Assembly: GCA_020064725.1 (NCBI GenBank)
Contig: JAGTWJ010000003.1
Coordinates: 1,674,001 to 1,738,000 of the forward strand
Reading direction: 5' to 3'
DNA length: 64,000 nucleotides
Origin: Drechslerella dactyloides
Lineage: Eukaryota; Ascomycota; Orbiliomycetes; Orbiliales; Orbiliaceae
Each line of letters begins with the position of its first letter. The first letter of the stretch is position 1. Made by a program: the position numbers and the translations under genes. Shown here in pieces: positions 1 to 11,470 of this stretch. The notes below the pieces were generated by a model. The model was not told where the DNA came from. It ran no database searches and saw nothing but the letters and a program-made list of their open reading frames with translations.

Positions 1-2
1 AA

Positions 3-86
3 GGGTTTAGGCTGCTGACGGGACGCAAGGTGAGCAAGGTGATTGTGGTGAAAGATAAGAATCTTGTAAATATATTGGCGCAGTAG
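3..86 (+). CDS. 3' end of an unidentified protein-coding gene
   Basis: An open frame enters from the left edge and ends at a TAG at 84-86, encoding a 27-residue C-terminus ending in VKDKNLVNILAQ. The composition (alternating hydrophobic and Lys residues, beta-strand-like KVSKVIVV) looks like genuine coding sequence. It vaguely resembles the C-terminus of zinc-type or quinone oxidoreductases, which often end with a similar lysine-rich strand, but this is too short to assign. The rest of the gene lies outside the window. Confidence 0.5.
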   Translation, partial: GFRLLTGRKVSKVIVVKDKNLVNILAQ

Positions 87-273
87 TTTGCACTGCTACG
101 TGTGCGTGTACATGTATATATATTAGGTATTATAGCATGGTGTAGCATGCATACATCAATGGTACATACGATATGATATGCATATGCTGGTCGCCGAAAT
201 TTTAGCGTTGAGAGATTTTATCGAGCTCCCGTGGAGTTCGTAGTGTCATTGGCCGGTTGGACAATGCAGCTGG

Positions 274-1368
274 CTATTGGTATGTTGAACTTGTTTGGGC
301 GAGCCAGCGCCAGTTGGGATGCTGCCAGGCTGCGACGTTCCGGTGGATGCCCGCGAAATCAATCCATATACCCGTCTCCCAACTCCTGCTACGCAGCATG
401 TCCTTGACACGGGAGGACTGTTCGTTACCGCCGGTCTCTAAGACTAACGCTTGCGCGTGAAGGCGTCGAGCGAGTGTGGCGATCGCCGGGTAGAATACAT
501 CCTCGCGGCGAGTATCGTCGCGCGGCTGAACAGGTGGGGGAACCAACGCGATCTCCGGCTCGTACAGCCGCACGCTTCTCGCTGTGTCCTTCCAGTAGCC
601 TTCTGGGGAAACGTACGGCGGATTCGAGACGACGATGTCCACAGACGCCTCACCGTCACCAAAGTACCGAGAGATGGCAGCATATGCGTCGTCTTGGCGG
701 GTGAGTAGGTCTGCTTTTATGAAGGAGATGTTTTGTCTAATTGCCGCTGGTAAGGCGCCCTTGGCAATGTTGTATTCCAGCGAGCGCCGTGCGAGAGTTA
801 GCGCCGCCGGTGAGATGTCGATTCCCAAGACACGGTATCCGCGCGGCAGCTGCAGGGTGTGCAATTTGCTGGCGGCTAGCAGTGCGATAGAACCAGGTCC
901 CGTACATAGATCCAGCACGCGCAATTCTCGGTGCGTAGGGAGACAGCGGTTGGATTGTAAGTTTGCATCGCGGTTAATGTTGGTGCTGGTATGGGTATTG
1001 GTATCTTGTGGTTTGTGAATGTGTATGTGGGATTTCAGGGCGTTGAAGAACCGGAGAACCATTTCCTCGGTCTCGGGACGGGGAATCAAAGCACCAGCAC
1101 CGCAGAGGATATCAACGTCGCCAAATGGCTGTGTCCTGAGGAGGTATTGCAGCGGTACGCCGAGGGCACGGCGGCGGCAGAGACGCACGAGGTGGGCATG
1201 TTGTAGCCGTGGAGAAGAAGCGAGGTGCGGCGGCTGGGAGACGTGCTCGCGCAGCCAGCGCAGCTCGGAGAGGGCGAGAGGGAGGGTGCGGGTTTGGCGG
1301 AGAAGCAGCGGGAGGAGCGGATGCTGATTACGGGAGACGGCGAGGAGATGCGGCGGCAGACGGGGCAT
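274..1368 (-). CDS. MTQ1: Mitochondrial peptide-chain release factor N5-glutamine methyltransferase (HemK/PrmC family)
   Basis: This is a 364-residue S-adenosylmethionine-dependent methyltransferase that would methylate the Gln of the GGQ motif in mitochondrial release factors. The segment PLQYLLRTQPFGDVDILCG followed by LIPRPETEE is the hallmark linker between the N-terminal helical domain and the catalytic domain of PrmC/Mtq1. The SAM site DLCTGPGSIAL and the catalytic tetrapeptide NPPY (in VVSNPPYVSPEG) follow in order. Cytosolic Mtq2 lacks the N-terminal module, so Mtq1 fits better. The frame stays open to 1548, but I chose the ATG at 1366-1368 because homologues start with a short Arg-rich leader and the upstream part looks like leader DNA. 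The gene has no intron and shares a short upstream region (1369-1606) with the divergent plus-strand gene. His-rich and Asn/Thr-rich insertions around residues 120-145 are not typical. Confidence 0.85.
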   Translation of the reverse strand: MPRLPPHLLAVSRNQHPLLPLLLRQTRTLPLALSELRWLREHVSQPPHLASSPRLQHAHLVRLCRRRALGVPLQYLLRTQPFGDVDILCGAGALIPRPETEEMVLRFFNALKSHIHIHKPQDTNTHTSTNINRDANLQSNRCLPTHRELRVLDLCTGPGSIALLAASKLHTLQLPRGYRVLGIDISPAALTLARRSLEYNIAKGALPAAIRQNISFIKADLLTRQDDAYAAISRYFGDGEASVDIVVSNPPYVSPEGYWKDTARSVRLYEPEIALVPPPVQPRDDTRREDVFYPAIATLARRLHAQALVLETGGNEQSSRVKDMLRSRSWETGIWIDFAGIHRNVAAWQHPNWRWLAQTSSTYQ

Positions 1369-1606
1369 TGCATGGCATCCGGGCCGATAAAATGGAGTCT
1401 GAATGTGGCTTGTGGTGTTTTGTTGCAAGATCGAAAATGAACTGTTGCAGATTGCCGGCCGGCGTGTTGCGTGAGATTGAGCCAATTCCCCCAAATATCG
1501 ATGAGCTGGTAAACATCCAAACGGATGCCTGTGTGTATTCCGGCGCATTTGAGATGCAAATATCTACCAAGAGGATCAGGATGGAGTGAACACAGCCTGC
1601 TGAACA

Positions 1607-3010
1607 ATGTCCCTCGCGCCGAGCTCCCAATCCGCCCTTGTCAAAATCATCGCCCCTTCCCTCGTTATCATCTACATTCTCCGCCACTTCTATATGAAGC
1701 GCTACAGCAAGGCCCGCGTCTCCGACGGCATCGCCGAGCGGATGAACCGCCTGTTGTCGCGTGTCCGCGGTGGGTCGCTCAAACGAGCGTCGTCAGGTCG
1801 GAGAGTTGAGAAGAAGCCCGATCCGAAAGATGGGGAACGACCAGTCCAGAAAGACGAGGAGGAGCCAGAGACGGACCCTTCACACGATCCGCCAACTGAC
1901 AAGCTCTCCAGTCTCATAAAGTCACCAGACACATACGGTTCAACCGAGTCCCTCGATGGGGCCCCAGAGGCATCTGCGGATTCCACCCCTAAAGCCTTGA
2001 GCAGGAGATCTTCGCACTCCCAGTCTAGGAAGAAGTCGCCCTTGTCGCAGCATGTAAATTTCCAGTCGCCAGAGGCAAAGCCTGCACCGGAGTCTGAGGA
2101 TACAGTACCCGTGCCAACGCCCACTCCATCACGGGCGTCTTCCAGACGTTCTCCCAAACAGCGCCTAAGAGGAATCGTGCCCTCCATCTTATCCATAGTC
2201 TCGTCCGCTGCATCCGCCAAGTCAGAGCGCTCCGAAGCAACCTTCCACCAGCCCCGCTCCACGGCGACCATGCGACGCCTAGCTGCCTACAAGGCCGTCG
2301 ATGACAACTTCCCCACCAGCCAGCCAGCATACGTGGCCATCGGCTCCGGCGCAACAATGGTGCAAGTCGTCGAGCGCATCTCGCAGTACTCGTTCCGTCA
2401 GCTGGCGAATGTCACCTTCGTCTCCACTGGCGTGGCATCCGAGCACATTATGGCATCGTACAAGCTCCGACCTATCACCTCGTTGAACCTGCTGTCGCCC
2501 GAGCAGAAAATCGATGTGTATTTCGATACCGCGGACGAAGTCGACGATGGGTTGAACTGCATTAGAGGACGGACGGGCAATCTACATCTCGAGCGGATAA
2601 TCGCGCTGCGGTCCGACTCTTTCGTCTGTATTGTCGACTGCTATAAGCGTGCGCCTATGCTATTCACGACGGGAAAACCAATGACGGTGGAAGTCACGCC
2701 GGACTCATACTTTCACGTCCTTCAGGAGCTGCGAGCGAGTGGTGCGACAGCAGTGCTGCGTAGTGGGGAGCCAGCGATGTCGGGACCGTGCTTTACAGGA
2801 CGAGGGACGTATCTTGTAGACAGTAGTTGGCCACCGTTGCGGAATTCTGACGACGAGGTGAGGAGGTTGGCGGAGATGGTGAAGCAAATACATGGCGTCG
2901 TGGACCATGGGCTGTTCTATGATGGTGAGACTTATTGGAATGGACGACCGAGTAGAGTGTATGTTGGGCTGGACGACGGCACGGTGGCAACGCTGGAGGC
3001 AAGATCATGA
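1607..3010 (+). CDS. Membrane-anchored, divergent ribose-5-phosphate isomerase A-like protein
   Basis: This is an intronless 467-residue protein in two parts. Residues 1-30 form a hydrophobic helix (VKIIAPSLVIIYILRHF), a likely membrane or signal anchor, followed by about 190 residues rich in Ser, Pro and charge and probably disordered. From about residue 222 it follows the RpiA fold: AYKAVDDNF, AIGSGATMVQVVERI, IDVYFDTADEVDDG, IRGRTGNLHLERIIAL, and the end IHGVVDHGLFYDG...VYVGLDDG. Against bacterial and plant RpiA, both aspartates of DxADE and the downstream Glu (LERI) are kept. The KGGGGAL loop is changed to RGRTGNL, so the catalytic Lys reads Arg. Normal RpiA is about 220-260 residues and cytosolic. 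I infer a paralogue that may not have the canonical isomerase activity. Confidence 0.75.
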   Translation: MSLAPSSQSALVKIIAPSLVIIYILRHFYMKRYSKARVSDGIAERMNRLLSRVRGGSLKRASSGRRVEKKPDPKDGERPVQKDEEEPETDPSHDPPTDKLSSLIKSPDTYGSTESLDGAPEASADSTPKALSRRSSHSQSRKKSPLSQHVNFQSPEAKPAPESEDTVPVPTPTPSRASSRRSPKQRLRGIVPSILSIVSSAASAKSERSEATFHQPRSTATMRRLAAYKAVDDNFPTSQPAYVAIGSGATMVQVVERISQYSFRQLANVTFVSTGVASEHIMASYKLRPITSLNLLSPEQKIDVYFDTADEVDDGLNCIRGRTGNLHLERIIALRSDSFVCIVDCYKRAPMLFTTGKPMTVEVTPDSYFHVLQELRASGATAVLRSGEPAMSGPCFTGRGTYLVDSSWPPLRNSDDEVRRLAEMVKQIHGVVDHGLFYDGETYWNGRPSRVYVGLDDGTVATLEARS

Positions 3011-3086
3011 TTGTGAATTGTTGTATACGTTTGTGTAGAAAATTGATTCTTTGGATCCATTACTAGCAATCCGGTCAGGCGTCGAG

Positions 3087-5438
3087 TTACACAAACTCCA
3101 CTATATGTATGGCGTTGTTAGCATCGGTGTTCTGGTGTATATTCGTTGACGCTGGGTACAAGACCGGGATGTGTGGCTCACTCGTCTGGTTTGCGAAGCT
3201 GATTAGATTCTGATGCTCGCCATCCTCATCGTGCACCTGGAACCTCATCTGCCTGCGTAATCCAAATCAACATTAGCGTGCGCAATGAGTAAGACATGGA
3301 CGGTAGATATTCCTGTACCTTTTCACGACTGGGGTATTCATGCAGTTGGAATACGGCGATAGAAAGTCAGGATACTTAGCGGCCAGCTGCTGCAGATTAA
3401 CCCTCTTCCAGGTGATGAAAAAGTCCCGTCCGATGAGCTCGTAAACGAACGGTGCGCTCTGGAACGGGTAATCGAGCCGCGGATAGTTACCCACCGCCAC
3501 GGTTTTGAGACTTTTGGGGAGCGCCAGTGTCGACGTGCCTTGCATCATGAGCGAGCTGGGCATTCGGAATTTACGCTTGTTCGTGCTGGTGTCAGTGGAG
3601 GGGAACCACCAGAATTCTGGCTCGGACTTCTCTTGCGGGTGGGCATATATCCATAGCAGTCGGAGGTTTGGAAAGCGACCTTTCGAGAAAGGGTCGTCCT
3701 GTAGTTTTCGTCGCGGAACAGGCGGTTAGCTATAGGTTCTACAAAAGTTACTCGCGGAACTACATCAAGCCCGCTGCTATACGTAACTCAGCCGTGGACA
3801 AAGAGAAAGGTATCACCCACACTCTTGCATAGCGTGGCACAGAGTTCTTCGAGTTTATCCAAATGGTCGCCCAAACTATGCAGCAGCCCAATCGGTATCG
3901 GATCCGTGCCATATATATACGAACTATACACCACCCGCGGCTTATACGCACTTCGAATCGACAGTCTCCGCAAAGTGGCACTATGGTTGATAATCGGCCG
4001 GGCAGACGTGTAATCTTCCTGCGCGGACGTCACGATATCAAGGTCTACCAGACCTTGGAAAGCGTGCAGAAAATCACTCAAAATCTCGTTCCGGCAGCAA
4101 TCGACGTGAAGCGTCGTCAGCCGAATCGGGACCGCAGGGTCGATATGCCGTAGCAAACGCATGCCCTCGATATTATTCCGCGCGTACAGTGACTTGAGAT
4201 TCGGCAGCTGTGAGAGCCGCTGGAGCTTCAAATATTGCAAGGTGAAGCGGGTGCCAGCTGATAGATCGAATGCGAGGGTTTCAAGCGTCGGGTAGCTGAT
4301 TGATAGAGATGACTTATCGGCTGCGTAGAGCCTTGTATCTGCTTCACCATGGTGCATATGTGGTCCGTATGTGACTTCTAGGCTGCCTAGCGTGAAGGTC
4401 TTGAGGTTTTTGAAGATAGGCGCGATGGAAGAAAGGATGTTTGTCAGGTAGTCTCGTGTCGAGTCCATGCTGCCATGGAGTGAGAGATGACGGAGGTTTG
4501 GGAACCGTGAGAAATCAAATTCGGTGCTGACGGGTTCAGTCATCTCTGGGATATGGTTGTCAAATGTTGGTAGCTTGAGATCTTGGATGTTCAGCCACAG
4601 CGTTGAGATGTTTTGCTGGCGGTCTATGATGGCGTCGTACAGCATCTTCGGGAAAGGTATGCAGCAGGACCATCTGCATAGTAATTGCGACGTTCTCCTT
4701 GTCAGCGTCCCGCGTAGTTGTAGCGATGCTATAGTTGATACAAACTCACATGAACGAATGTAATTGGCCATTCGGTATCGCATTGAGTATATCAGCAAGG
4801 TATAGCTGCCGCACCATGCCATCGACACGTTTCTCCATCAGCGCATATCTCCATGCAACCGCATCCTGGCAGAACATGCCAAATTGACGGGTCGACCACG
4901 CTTTGGCAATGATCGCGCTCTTGAGCTTCGGCTCGTCGGGGAGCTGCCAGGCGGGGAGGATCAGTGCTTCGTAGAGCAACGGCGTGACGATGTCGTTGAG
5001 CAGCTTGCAGACTCTGGCGAGAATGGTGTATGTGTAGTGCGGCTGTGGGCCTACCTGTATATTCGAGCCCGCGTTAGTCAAGTATACTGAGCGAAAAATA
5101 TATAATATGATTGGGATAATCGGCTCTATGGCAGAAATATCGCCGTGAGAGCATCGATCGTGATGCGATTTGGGAGTGTGTTGAGAGACGTTGTAGAATT
5201 GGATATGGCGGTATGTGCGCCCCCAACTTACATGATGAAGGATTTCTAGCCAGATCTCAACGGGTAGGCAGAGCGCTGGCGGTATAGGAGCTGGTTCAGC
5301 GGTGATACCAGGAGCTGTTGATACGTCTGCTGGGGCCGCATCGACGGATGCTGTGGCTGTCGCAGTAGCTTCTGTGACGTCTACCCTAGAGCCTTTCAGG
5401 CGCAGTAGGCGACGAAGTCTGGAGCCCCGCCAATGCAT
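3087..5438 (-). CDS. F-box protein, five exons
   Basis: The predicted exons are 5438-5232, 5054-4750, 4673-3821, 3698-3319 and 3252-3087, giving 636 residues with all phases consistent. Introns carry clear signals, for example GTAAGT and TTGACTAAC in intron 1 and GTGAGT in intron 2. After a low-complexity Ala/Thr/Pro start, LCLPVEIWLEILHHV marks the first half of an F-box, and intron 1 falls inside it. It continues as ARVCKLLNDIVTPLLYEAL. The long middle part has leucine-rich patterning (FPNLRHLSLHG, LKTFTLGSLEV, LPNLKSLYARN) without a regular repeat. F-box proteins of this kind recruit substrates to SCF ubiquitin ligases; the substrate cannot be predicted. The gene is divergent from the F-box gene at 5756, with about 320 bp between starts. 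Exon 4-5 joins are less certain than the first three. Confidence 0.7.
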
Positions 5439-5755
5439 GATTTATCCTTTCGACCGCAGTCTCGAGTGTGAATTGTAGCCAGATTAGGGTTGCCGGACGT
5501 CTACTGATGGGGCATTCTCCACTCGAGATGCCGGGGCAGACGATCAATTAATATCGCGATGCGCGATGGTCGATGGCCGGCGCACATGCATGGTTCTGGT
5601 CAGCCGTACTTTGATGATTGGACGACGTCGACGTGCGCCCGAATTGGAAGCAACGCACGCACAGGATCCGGCTCCCAAGTGCGGCCATCAATGCAATGTA
5701 ACGTATCTGGCGTCACGACCCAGGAATCGAATCTATATTAAGACTTCAAACCGCC

Positions 5756-7692
5756 ATGTCACGACTCCTACAGCTCCCAGATGAACTCATCGAGCACACG
5801 CTCTCATTCGTAAGTTTCAACGGTCTCCAAATATATCTATGACTCCGTTCTAACTTGTCGGACGCCGACAGATTGACTCCCCCGCCGATATCGTCAGCCT
5901 CAGCCAAGTTAGCCGACGACTGTGCATCATCGCAACTCCGCACCGTTACCGGACGCTGGTGATCGCTTTCCCGGAGAATTGTGACAATCTCCTGTGGGAC
6001 ACCGAGGGAGCATTTGCAAGGATTTCCGAGCCATGGCACCGCCATCTACGACACCTCGAGTTCTCGTCTTACCACCCGGATGATCCATTCGGACCGTGGC
6101 ATCTCCGCGTTCCACGCGTACGCGGTCTCGAGAATATGCAGGATCAAGGCTTTACAATCGCTTACCTGGAGAGAACGCGCCAGGAAAGGCTCAATCTGTA
6201 TCTCCAGGAATTGATCCGCCGGATACCACGCAGTCAACTCCAAACTCTCGCGTATGTAAATTTATCGTTCGTTTGGCGTGTGGGAGTATATACCTGTGTG
6301 GCTAAGTCCGCGTGCGTGATATCAACTCCAGCTTATACCTCATCGCGATGGGTGGTTTCGAGATGCCTGTACAGGCTGAGACCCTAAGGTGCATCAGCAC
6401 CACTCAGAATAATCTCACAAAGTTGAACATGGTCATCGATGAGGATGTCACCACCAATTGTACCGTTTTCAACCTCCCACATTTGAGATCCCTCGGCTTC
6501 TGGAGTAGAGACTTGAACGACCAAACGCAATACCACGCCATCTTCAGCCTGCTCTTCCACTGTCAAAATACTTTGACTACCTTTTTCTGCCACAGCGTAA
6601 ACCACTTTACCAGCTTTAGACATCCCGAACACTCGCAAATGCTCCGTCAGGGGTTTAATCAGTGGAAGGCGTGCACGAAGTGCTGTCAGCTGGGGCCAGA
6701 GTCTTATGAAACAAAGACCATCGTACTAAGAAAGCTGGAGGCATGGCTCCTCCAAAATGTGGCCGACTGCTTCATCAACATGTTCTATGAGACGGGTATC
6801 GTAGCGGGTGCGCCGGTGCAAAGCTTCAAATTAACATCCGGAACAGATTTCTTGAGTATGAAGAGCGATAAGGCGAGTTTGAATATCAACGCCTTGCTCC
6901 CCAGGATGTTCCAACAACCCGGCGACGGCAGTGTCCTCGGCTCGCACTTGATGACGTTCCGTGGGCTGGCCAACTTCACGTTCAGATCGCTGCACAACAC
7001 TCTATTCGAGAGAAGCTGGGGGATATGGTTCGACGGACTTAAGGCGCACGCGGCCTCTTTGCGGCAGCTGCATGTATCGTTGCGTAACGCACTAATATCT
7101 CCGACACGACTTGCAAACCTTGGGATGAGCTGTCGCAATTTGGAGTTTGTGACGCTGGAAATGCTGGATCGTTTGGTAAGTAATAGACGCCTGCAGCCTG
7201 ATACTCGCTGCGAATACCCCAAGTTCCTTTTTATCAGCGTGCTAACGGCCGCTGCACGCATAGCCCTATGGGATCTTGGACAAGACGTTCTTTCCAAGCC
7301 TCAAGTATTTCCATAACTCTGCGCCGGTGAAACCCCTCATACAAGGCTATGATCTGGAAGAGCAAGAGGAACTGCAAGTTCTCTTAGATTCGACTATCTC
7401 CGACGAATCATCACATGGTGTCTTATCGGATTCTCTGCTTATTATAGCCTTCGGTATTCGAACGGTCACGCGGAGGGAAGGAGTTCGAGACGGATACCCA
7501 TTTCTATTCGAGCGTGATCATCTGGAAGTGCCTCCGATTGATGGGGTGACACGAGAAGGCACCGAGTCCGGTGGGGCACCCGTGCGGGCACGGCCCATGA
7601 CGAGGCGAGAGTTCACCGACATGATGGAGGAACTGAACGGCGGGCACGTCGACCTGTACAATGTAGCAACCCTGGTACGCGCAGACTGGTGA
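5756..7692 (+). CDS. F-box-like protein, four exons
   Basis: The predicted exons are 5756-5809, 5872-6251, 6332-7175 and 7264-7692, giving 568 residues with consistent phases. The start MSRLLQLPDELIEHTLSF is the first half of an F-box, and the second half after intron 1 reads ADIVSLSQVSRRLCIIATPHRYRTLVI. The rest is a leucine-patterned helical and strand region without recognisable catalytic motifs. Introns begin GTAAGT, GTATGT and GTAAGT and end CAG, CAG and TAG. The gene shares an intergenic promoter with the minus-strand F-box gene at 3087-5438. The two do not look like close copies, so this is a divergent pair rather than a recent duplication. It probably acts as an SCF substrate adaptor, inferred only from the F-box. 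Confidence 0.7.
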
Positions 7693-8160
7693 TTAATTAG
7701 GTTTACTGTACACTGGGGATTCCAATTAGAAGACTGCGAATGCTATCGAATTGCGGGCGCAGATGGCTCGTGATCATGCAGATGCAATGCAATGCGCGCG
7801 GACCGATGAATCCGTAGCTAGGGTGCTGGCAAGCCCCACAGTTCTAGCGGGCAGCCAATTGCAACGGCGGCGGAGAGAAAGGGTGCCCCTGATTGCCGTT
7901 TGTTAAGCGAAGGGACGCGGCGGGCGAAAAGAAATGCGAACCACGTCGTGCCCTCAGCCCGGAATGGCAAGCCAGCTGAAGGCCAATTGTCCTGTCGGCG
8001 GCGCGGCGAATAGCGGGTGAGCTTCGAGAAGCCATCATCTCGACTCCATCTCTCGTCGACGGACCTGCTTGAATAATTCGAACTCCTATCGTCGGTTGTT
8101 GCCTCCTATCCTTCCTCTCGAAAACACCGTCCTGTACGACAACACGCGCCTGCCGTCACG
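7693..8160. other. Intergenic, promoter side of the sugar transporter
   Basis: There is no coding stretch I can support. The last 120 bases before the ATG at 8161 are a pyrimidine-rich leader (repeated CTCC, CTCG and CCTC blocks), typical of a fungal 5' UTR. Confidence 0.4.
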
Positions 8161-10254
8161 ATGATGACACCAATAGAGGAAGACGACATGGAGGACAAGG
8201 TCCCGCTGATGGCAGGGCAGTCCTCGTCCGGCGTGCGGACAGACATTAAGGAAGCTGCTTTCGCCAACCATCCGGACCCATGGGGCAAGGGTTACAAGGA
8301 GCTGTACTGCATCTGCGCCCTGCTGTATCTGAGTGCGTACAGCCTCTTTCCTGTATCGTTAGGCGTGAGAGCGACGATGCTAATTTGACCCATTGACGGA
8401 TGTGAACATGTAGATTCGACGATGGCAGGCTTCGACGGTAGCTTGCTCGGGAATATCAATGCTCTTCCGGAGTTCCACCGGTACTTTGGCCTCGACCAGC
8501 CTGGGATGGAGACCGGCCTGATGTTTTCGTCGGTCCAGGTACGCGCCGCTACACTACCCACTTAGTTCCCGATTCGGAAGCGTTACCGTCGGTTCGTATG
8601 CTGACCCGGTGCTGGTTAACACGCAATGTAGATGGGCAGCATGATTGGGGCGCTGTTTCTATGGCTGGCGGACTGGAAGGGCCGGATATTCTGCATCAGG
8701 ACCGGTAGCATCGGTGTGATATTATCTGTGTTTCTTCAAGCCAATGCTTCAGACGGTATGAACAAGCCGACTCGCCTGCCCTCCCTGCTACGTTGTTTTA
8801 TTCTATGCTCACCGGCTGACAATACGATGGACGGTAGTGCACGCATTTATCATCGGCCGCTTCACCCTCGGGTTCTTCTCTACAATCGCATGCAAGGGCT
8901 CTACCATGTTCTTAATCGAAGTCGCGCCGCCAAAATACCGTGGCACTGTCGCCGGCATGTACAATACCCTCTACTATTTCGGCTCCCTCCTCGCGACAAC
9001 ATCAGTTGTAATCTCGCAGCGCGCCCACCCCGATACGGATCTGGCGTGGAAGCTACCGATCTGGTATCAGACCATCTGCCCGGCGATAGTCGCATTCGGT
9101 ATCATGTTTGTGCCAGAGTCGCCGAGGTGGTTGATTGCGAACAACCACGTGGAGGAGGCGCGGCGGATCATTGTCCGGTTCCATGCGAATGGCGATGCGT
9201 CGCATCCGATCGTCGATCTGGAGATGTCAGAGATGGTGGAGGACCTCAGGGCTTCGGGCGGGCTGATGACCGTAGCGAGCTACTTTGATATCAGCGGGCT
9301 ATTCAGGACGAAAGGGCGACGATATCGAATCTTTATCCTCGTCTGTATGAGCTGGTTTGGACAGTTCTCCGGCAACAACGTACGATCATTCACAAGTTGA
9401 GATCCGCGCGCGATAGTGATTATTCTAACTTATGGCTATAGATCATGTCATACTACCTCCCGCAGATGGTCACGGACGTCGGAATCACCTCGACGGACAC
9501 CAAGCTCATCCTCAACGGAGTCTACGCTATCGTCGGGTGGATCGCAGCCGCCAGCGGCGCACGTCTGCACGACGTGTTTGGCCGCCGGAAAATGCTGTTC
9601 GGGTGCACGTGCGGCTTAGTGGTGTGCCTGAGCATCATCACAGCTGCCGCCGGTGCCTACGAACATACTCACAGTCAGGTTATGTCCGGGACGCTGGTGA
9701 TCTGGATCTACATTTTCGGTATCGTGTTTGCGCTGGGGTACACGAGCATGCAGCCGTAAGTACCACTTCGAATTTACACGTCACACCACGTCACCTTATT
9801 TGCCAAAGTTTCTTTCGCAAGTGCAGGAATCGACGTGGTCTTGTATAGTGCTGCGTGGTTGCTTACTCTCGCGATTTCTTCCCTACAGAATCTATCCAGC
9901 GGAGGTCATGACAAACGACATGCGGGCCAAGGGCATGGCTCTGTCTTCCTTCACAGCCGGCACGGCTGGATTTGTAAGTGGCTAGCCATTCTATATACTT
10001 GATTTGCTTTAATATGTACAATGCTAATGGGGAGAAACCCGTAGGTTAACACCGCCGTTGCTCCTATTGCTATGGCCACGTACGGGTACTGGTTCTACGC
10101 CTTCTTCGTCTTGTGGGACGTGCTGGAAGCGGCGGTGATATACAAGTACTTTGTCGAAACGAAGGGCCGGACGCTGGAGGAGCTTGATGAGGTTTTCGAG
10201 AGCCCGAACCCAGCGGTGGCGAGCGTGACGAAGCGGAAGACGCGGGGCGCATGA
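8161..10254 (+). CDS. MFS sugar porter (hexose/oligosaccharide transporter), seven exons
   Basis: The exons are 8161-8332, 8414-8538, 8632-8755, 8838-9379, 9442-9755, 9889-9973 and 10045-10254. All phases agree and give 523 residues, normal for a 12-helix sugar porter. Diagnostic motifs appear in the right order: MAGFDGSLLGNINALPEF in helix 1, FIIGRFTLGF before helix 4, PPKYRG in loop 4-5, VPESPRWLI after helix 6, SWFGQFSGNN in helix 7, DVFGRRKM in loop 8-9, IYPAEVMTNDMRAKGMAL, and the terminal VETKGRTLEELDEVFE. The GQFSGNN form of helix 7, instead of QQxxGxN, suggests the lactose-permease/cellodextrin-like branch rather than a yeast Hxt, so the substrate may be a di- or oligosaccharide. The N-terminal acidic stretch (EEDDMEDK) is cytosolic. 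It is expected at the plasma membrane. Confidence 0.9.
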
Positions 10255-10810
10255 CTAGCCGACCTTGGAGAGGGTGGGAGTGGCGTTGGTGATAGCGGGG
10301 AGAACAGCAACCTGCGGTATATGTAGTTTGGCAAACGGGTGAGAGATGTTGGTATCGGTGTTTGGCAGACTGTCGGTTACATGGAGTTGGAAGTATTATA
10401 CTGGGTGGGCATTTTTGGTTTTCCCGTCGGTTTCTTTCTTTCCCGGTCTTGTTGCATCCAAAATTGAAGATATATCGCATTTGTAATTTTTGATTTCGTC
10501 TTGTTTCCAGAGTGGAGTTGGAGCCGTCTGCATACCGTATTCACGCGTCCGTCCGCGTGCTCTTTCCTTTCCTTCTTCTTTTCCTGCATCATTCTTATCT
10601 TTCCCTTTTCTTCTGGGGTGATGACTGTCGCATGTCATCAAGTAATTCCCTTTTAATCCTCGCGCATCTGTGCCATACACCACCGCATATAGATTAAACG
10701 TAATTGCATAAACGAAGCCAAAGCACTTCCGCATCTCGAAGCTGACGACCAGCATCTGCTCCGTGCATCCCACATATACAAGTCCCGTGGACCTGACCTC
10801 ACGACGACGA
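10255..10810. other. Intergenic between convergent genes
   Basis: This is the 3' side of the transporter and of the minus-strand membrane protein. It has a long T/C-rich run (about 10550-10615) and no supported gene. Confidence 0.4.
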
Positions 10811-11470
10811 TTATAGCAAGCTTCCTATAATCCCGCCGATACCTCCCGCGAGGTCTACCGCCGACTTGACGAACGCATTCGCGACCGCCTCCAGATCCAG
10901 CTCGACATCCCCTGGCCCACCGCCCGCCCCCGCCTGAATCGTCGTCGTCGAGCTCGTCATACCGAAGAAATTCCTCTCAGCACTCCACGGCCACCCGCCA
11001 TAACTCAAGCTCGCATACAACCCGACGCCCGCCGTCAGCAAGTTCACGCCAACGACGACGCCAAGCTTGACGACGCGCTCCGTCTCCTGCAGCCATGCCC
11101 GGCGCAATATCGCACTAGTGATCACATCTCGCAGGAGGTACGCGTGTGCGGCTGCTACACCGGCAGCCATGGAGCTTAGGATTGTAAAGCTCGCAGGATG
11201 GCAGTTGCGGGTCGCAAAGACACCGATTGTGCCGCCGAGGAGTAGGATCCCCGTCGAGCGGATGTAGCTGTGCAGCACGCCCTGCGTGGCAGCGGTGAAT
11301 TGCGTTGAGATGAACAGGTCTGTCGTCGACGGGTTGGTTGCGCGGATGATGTGCCGATGGTACAGCGGCGGGGAGGCAATCATGGTAGCGGAGAGGGAGG
11401 TAAGGGTTAGTGCGCCGAGGGTATGCGTGGCGGCGAAGATGAAGGGCGGGGTGTAAGTTGTGTAAGGCAT
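10811..11470 (-). CDS. Small multi-spanning membrane protein of unknown function
   Basis: This is an intronless 219-residue ORF. Hydrophobic segments lie near residues 9-30 (FIFAATHTLGALTLTSL), 70-88 (STGILLLGGTIGVFA), 95-113 and 130-152 (VVKLGVVVGVNLLTAGVGLYA), so four transmembrane helices are likely. The final 45 residues are Gly/Ala-rich with one more weakly hydrophobic stretch (GGIGGIIGSLL). No catalytic motif is visible and I do not recognise the family. The ATG at 11468-11470 is the only in-frame start that keeps the first helix. It is convergent with the sugar transporter. Confidence 0.6.
   Translation of the reverse strand: MPYTTYTPPFIFAATHTLGALTLTSLSATMIASPPLYHRHIIRATNPSTTDLFISTQFTAATQGVLHSYIRSTGILLLGGTIGVFATRNCHPASFTILSSMAAGVAAAHAYLLRDVITSAILRRAWLQETERVVKLGVVVGVNLLTAGVGLYASLSYGGWPWSAERNFFGMTSSTTTIQAGAGGGPGDVELDLEAVANAFVKSAVDLAGGIGGIIGSLL

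Noticed and set aside
8632..9288. 218-codon plus-strand ORF inside the transporter gene
   Set aside because: Only its first part is a real exon; after the intron at 8756 it runs in the wrong frame over exon 4.
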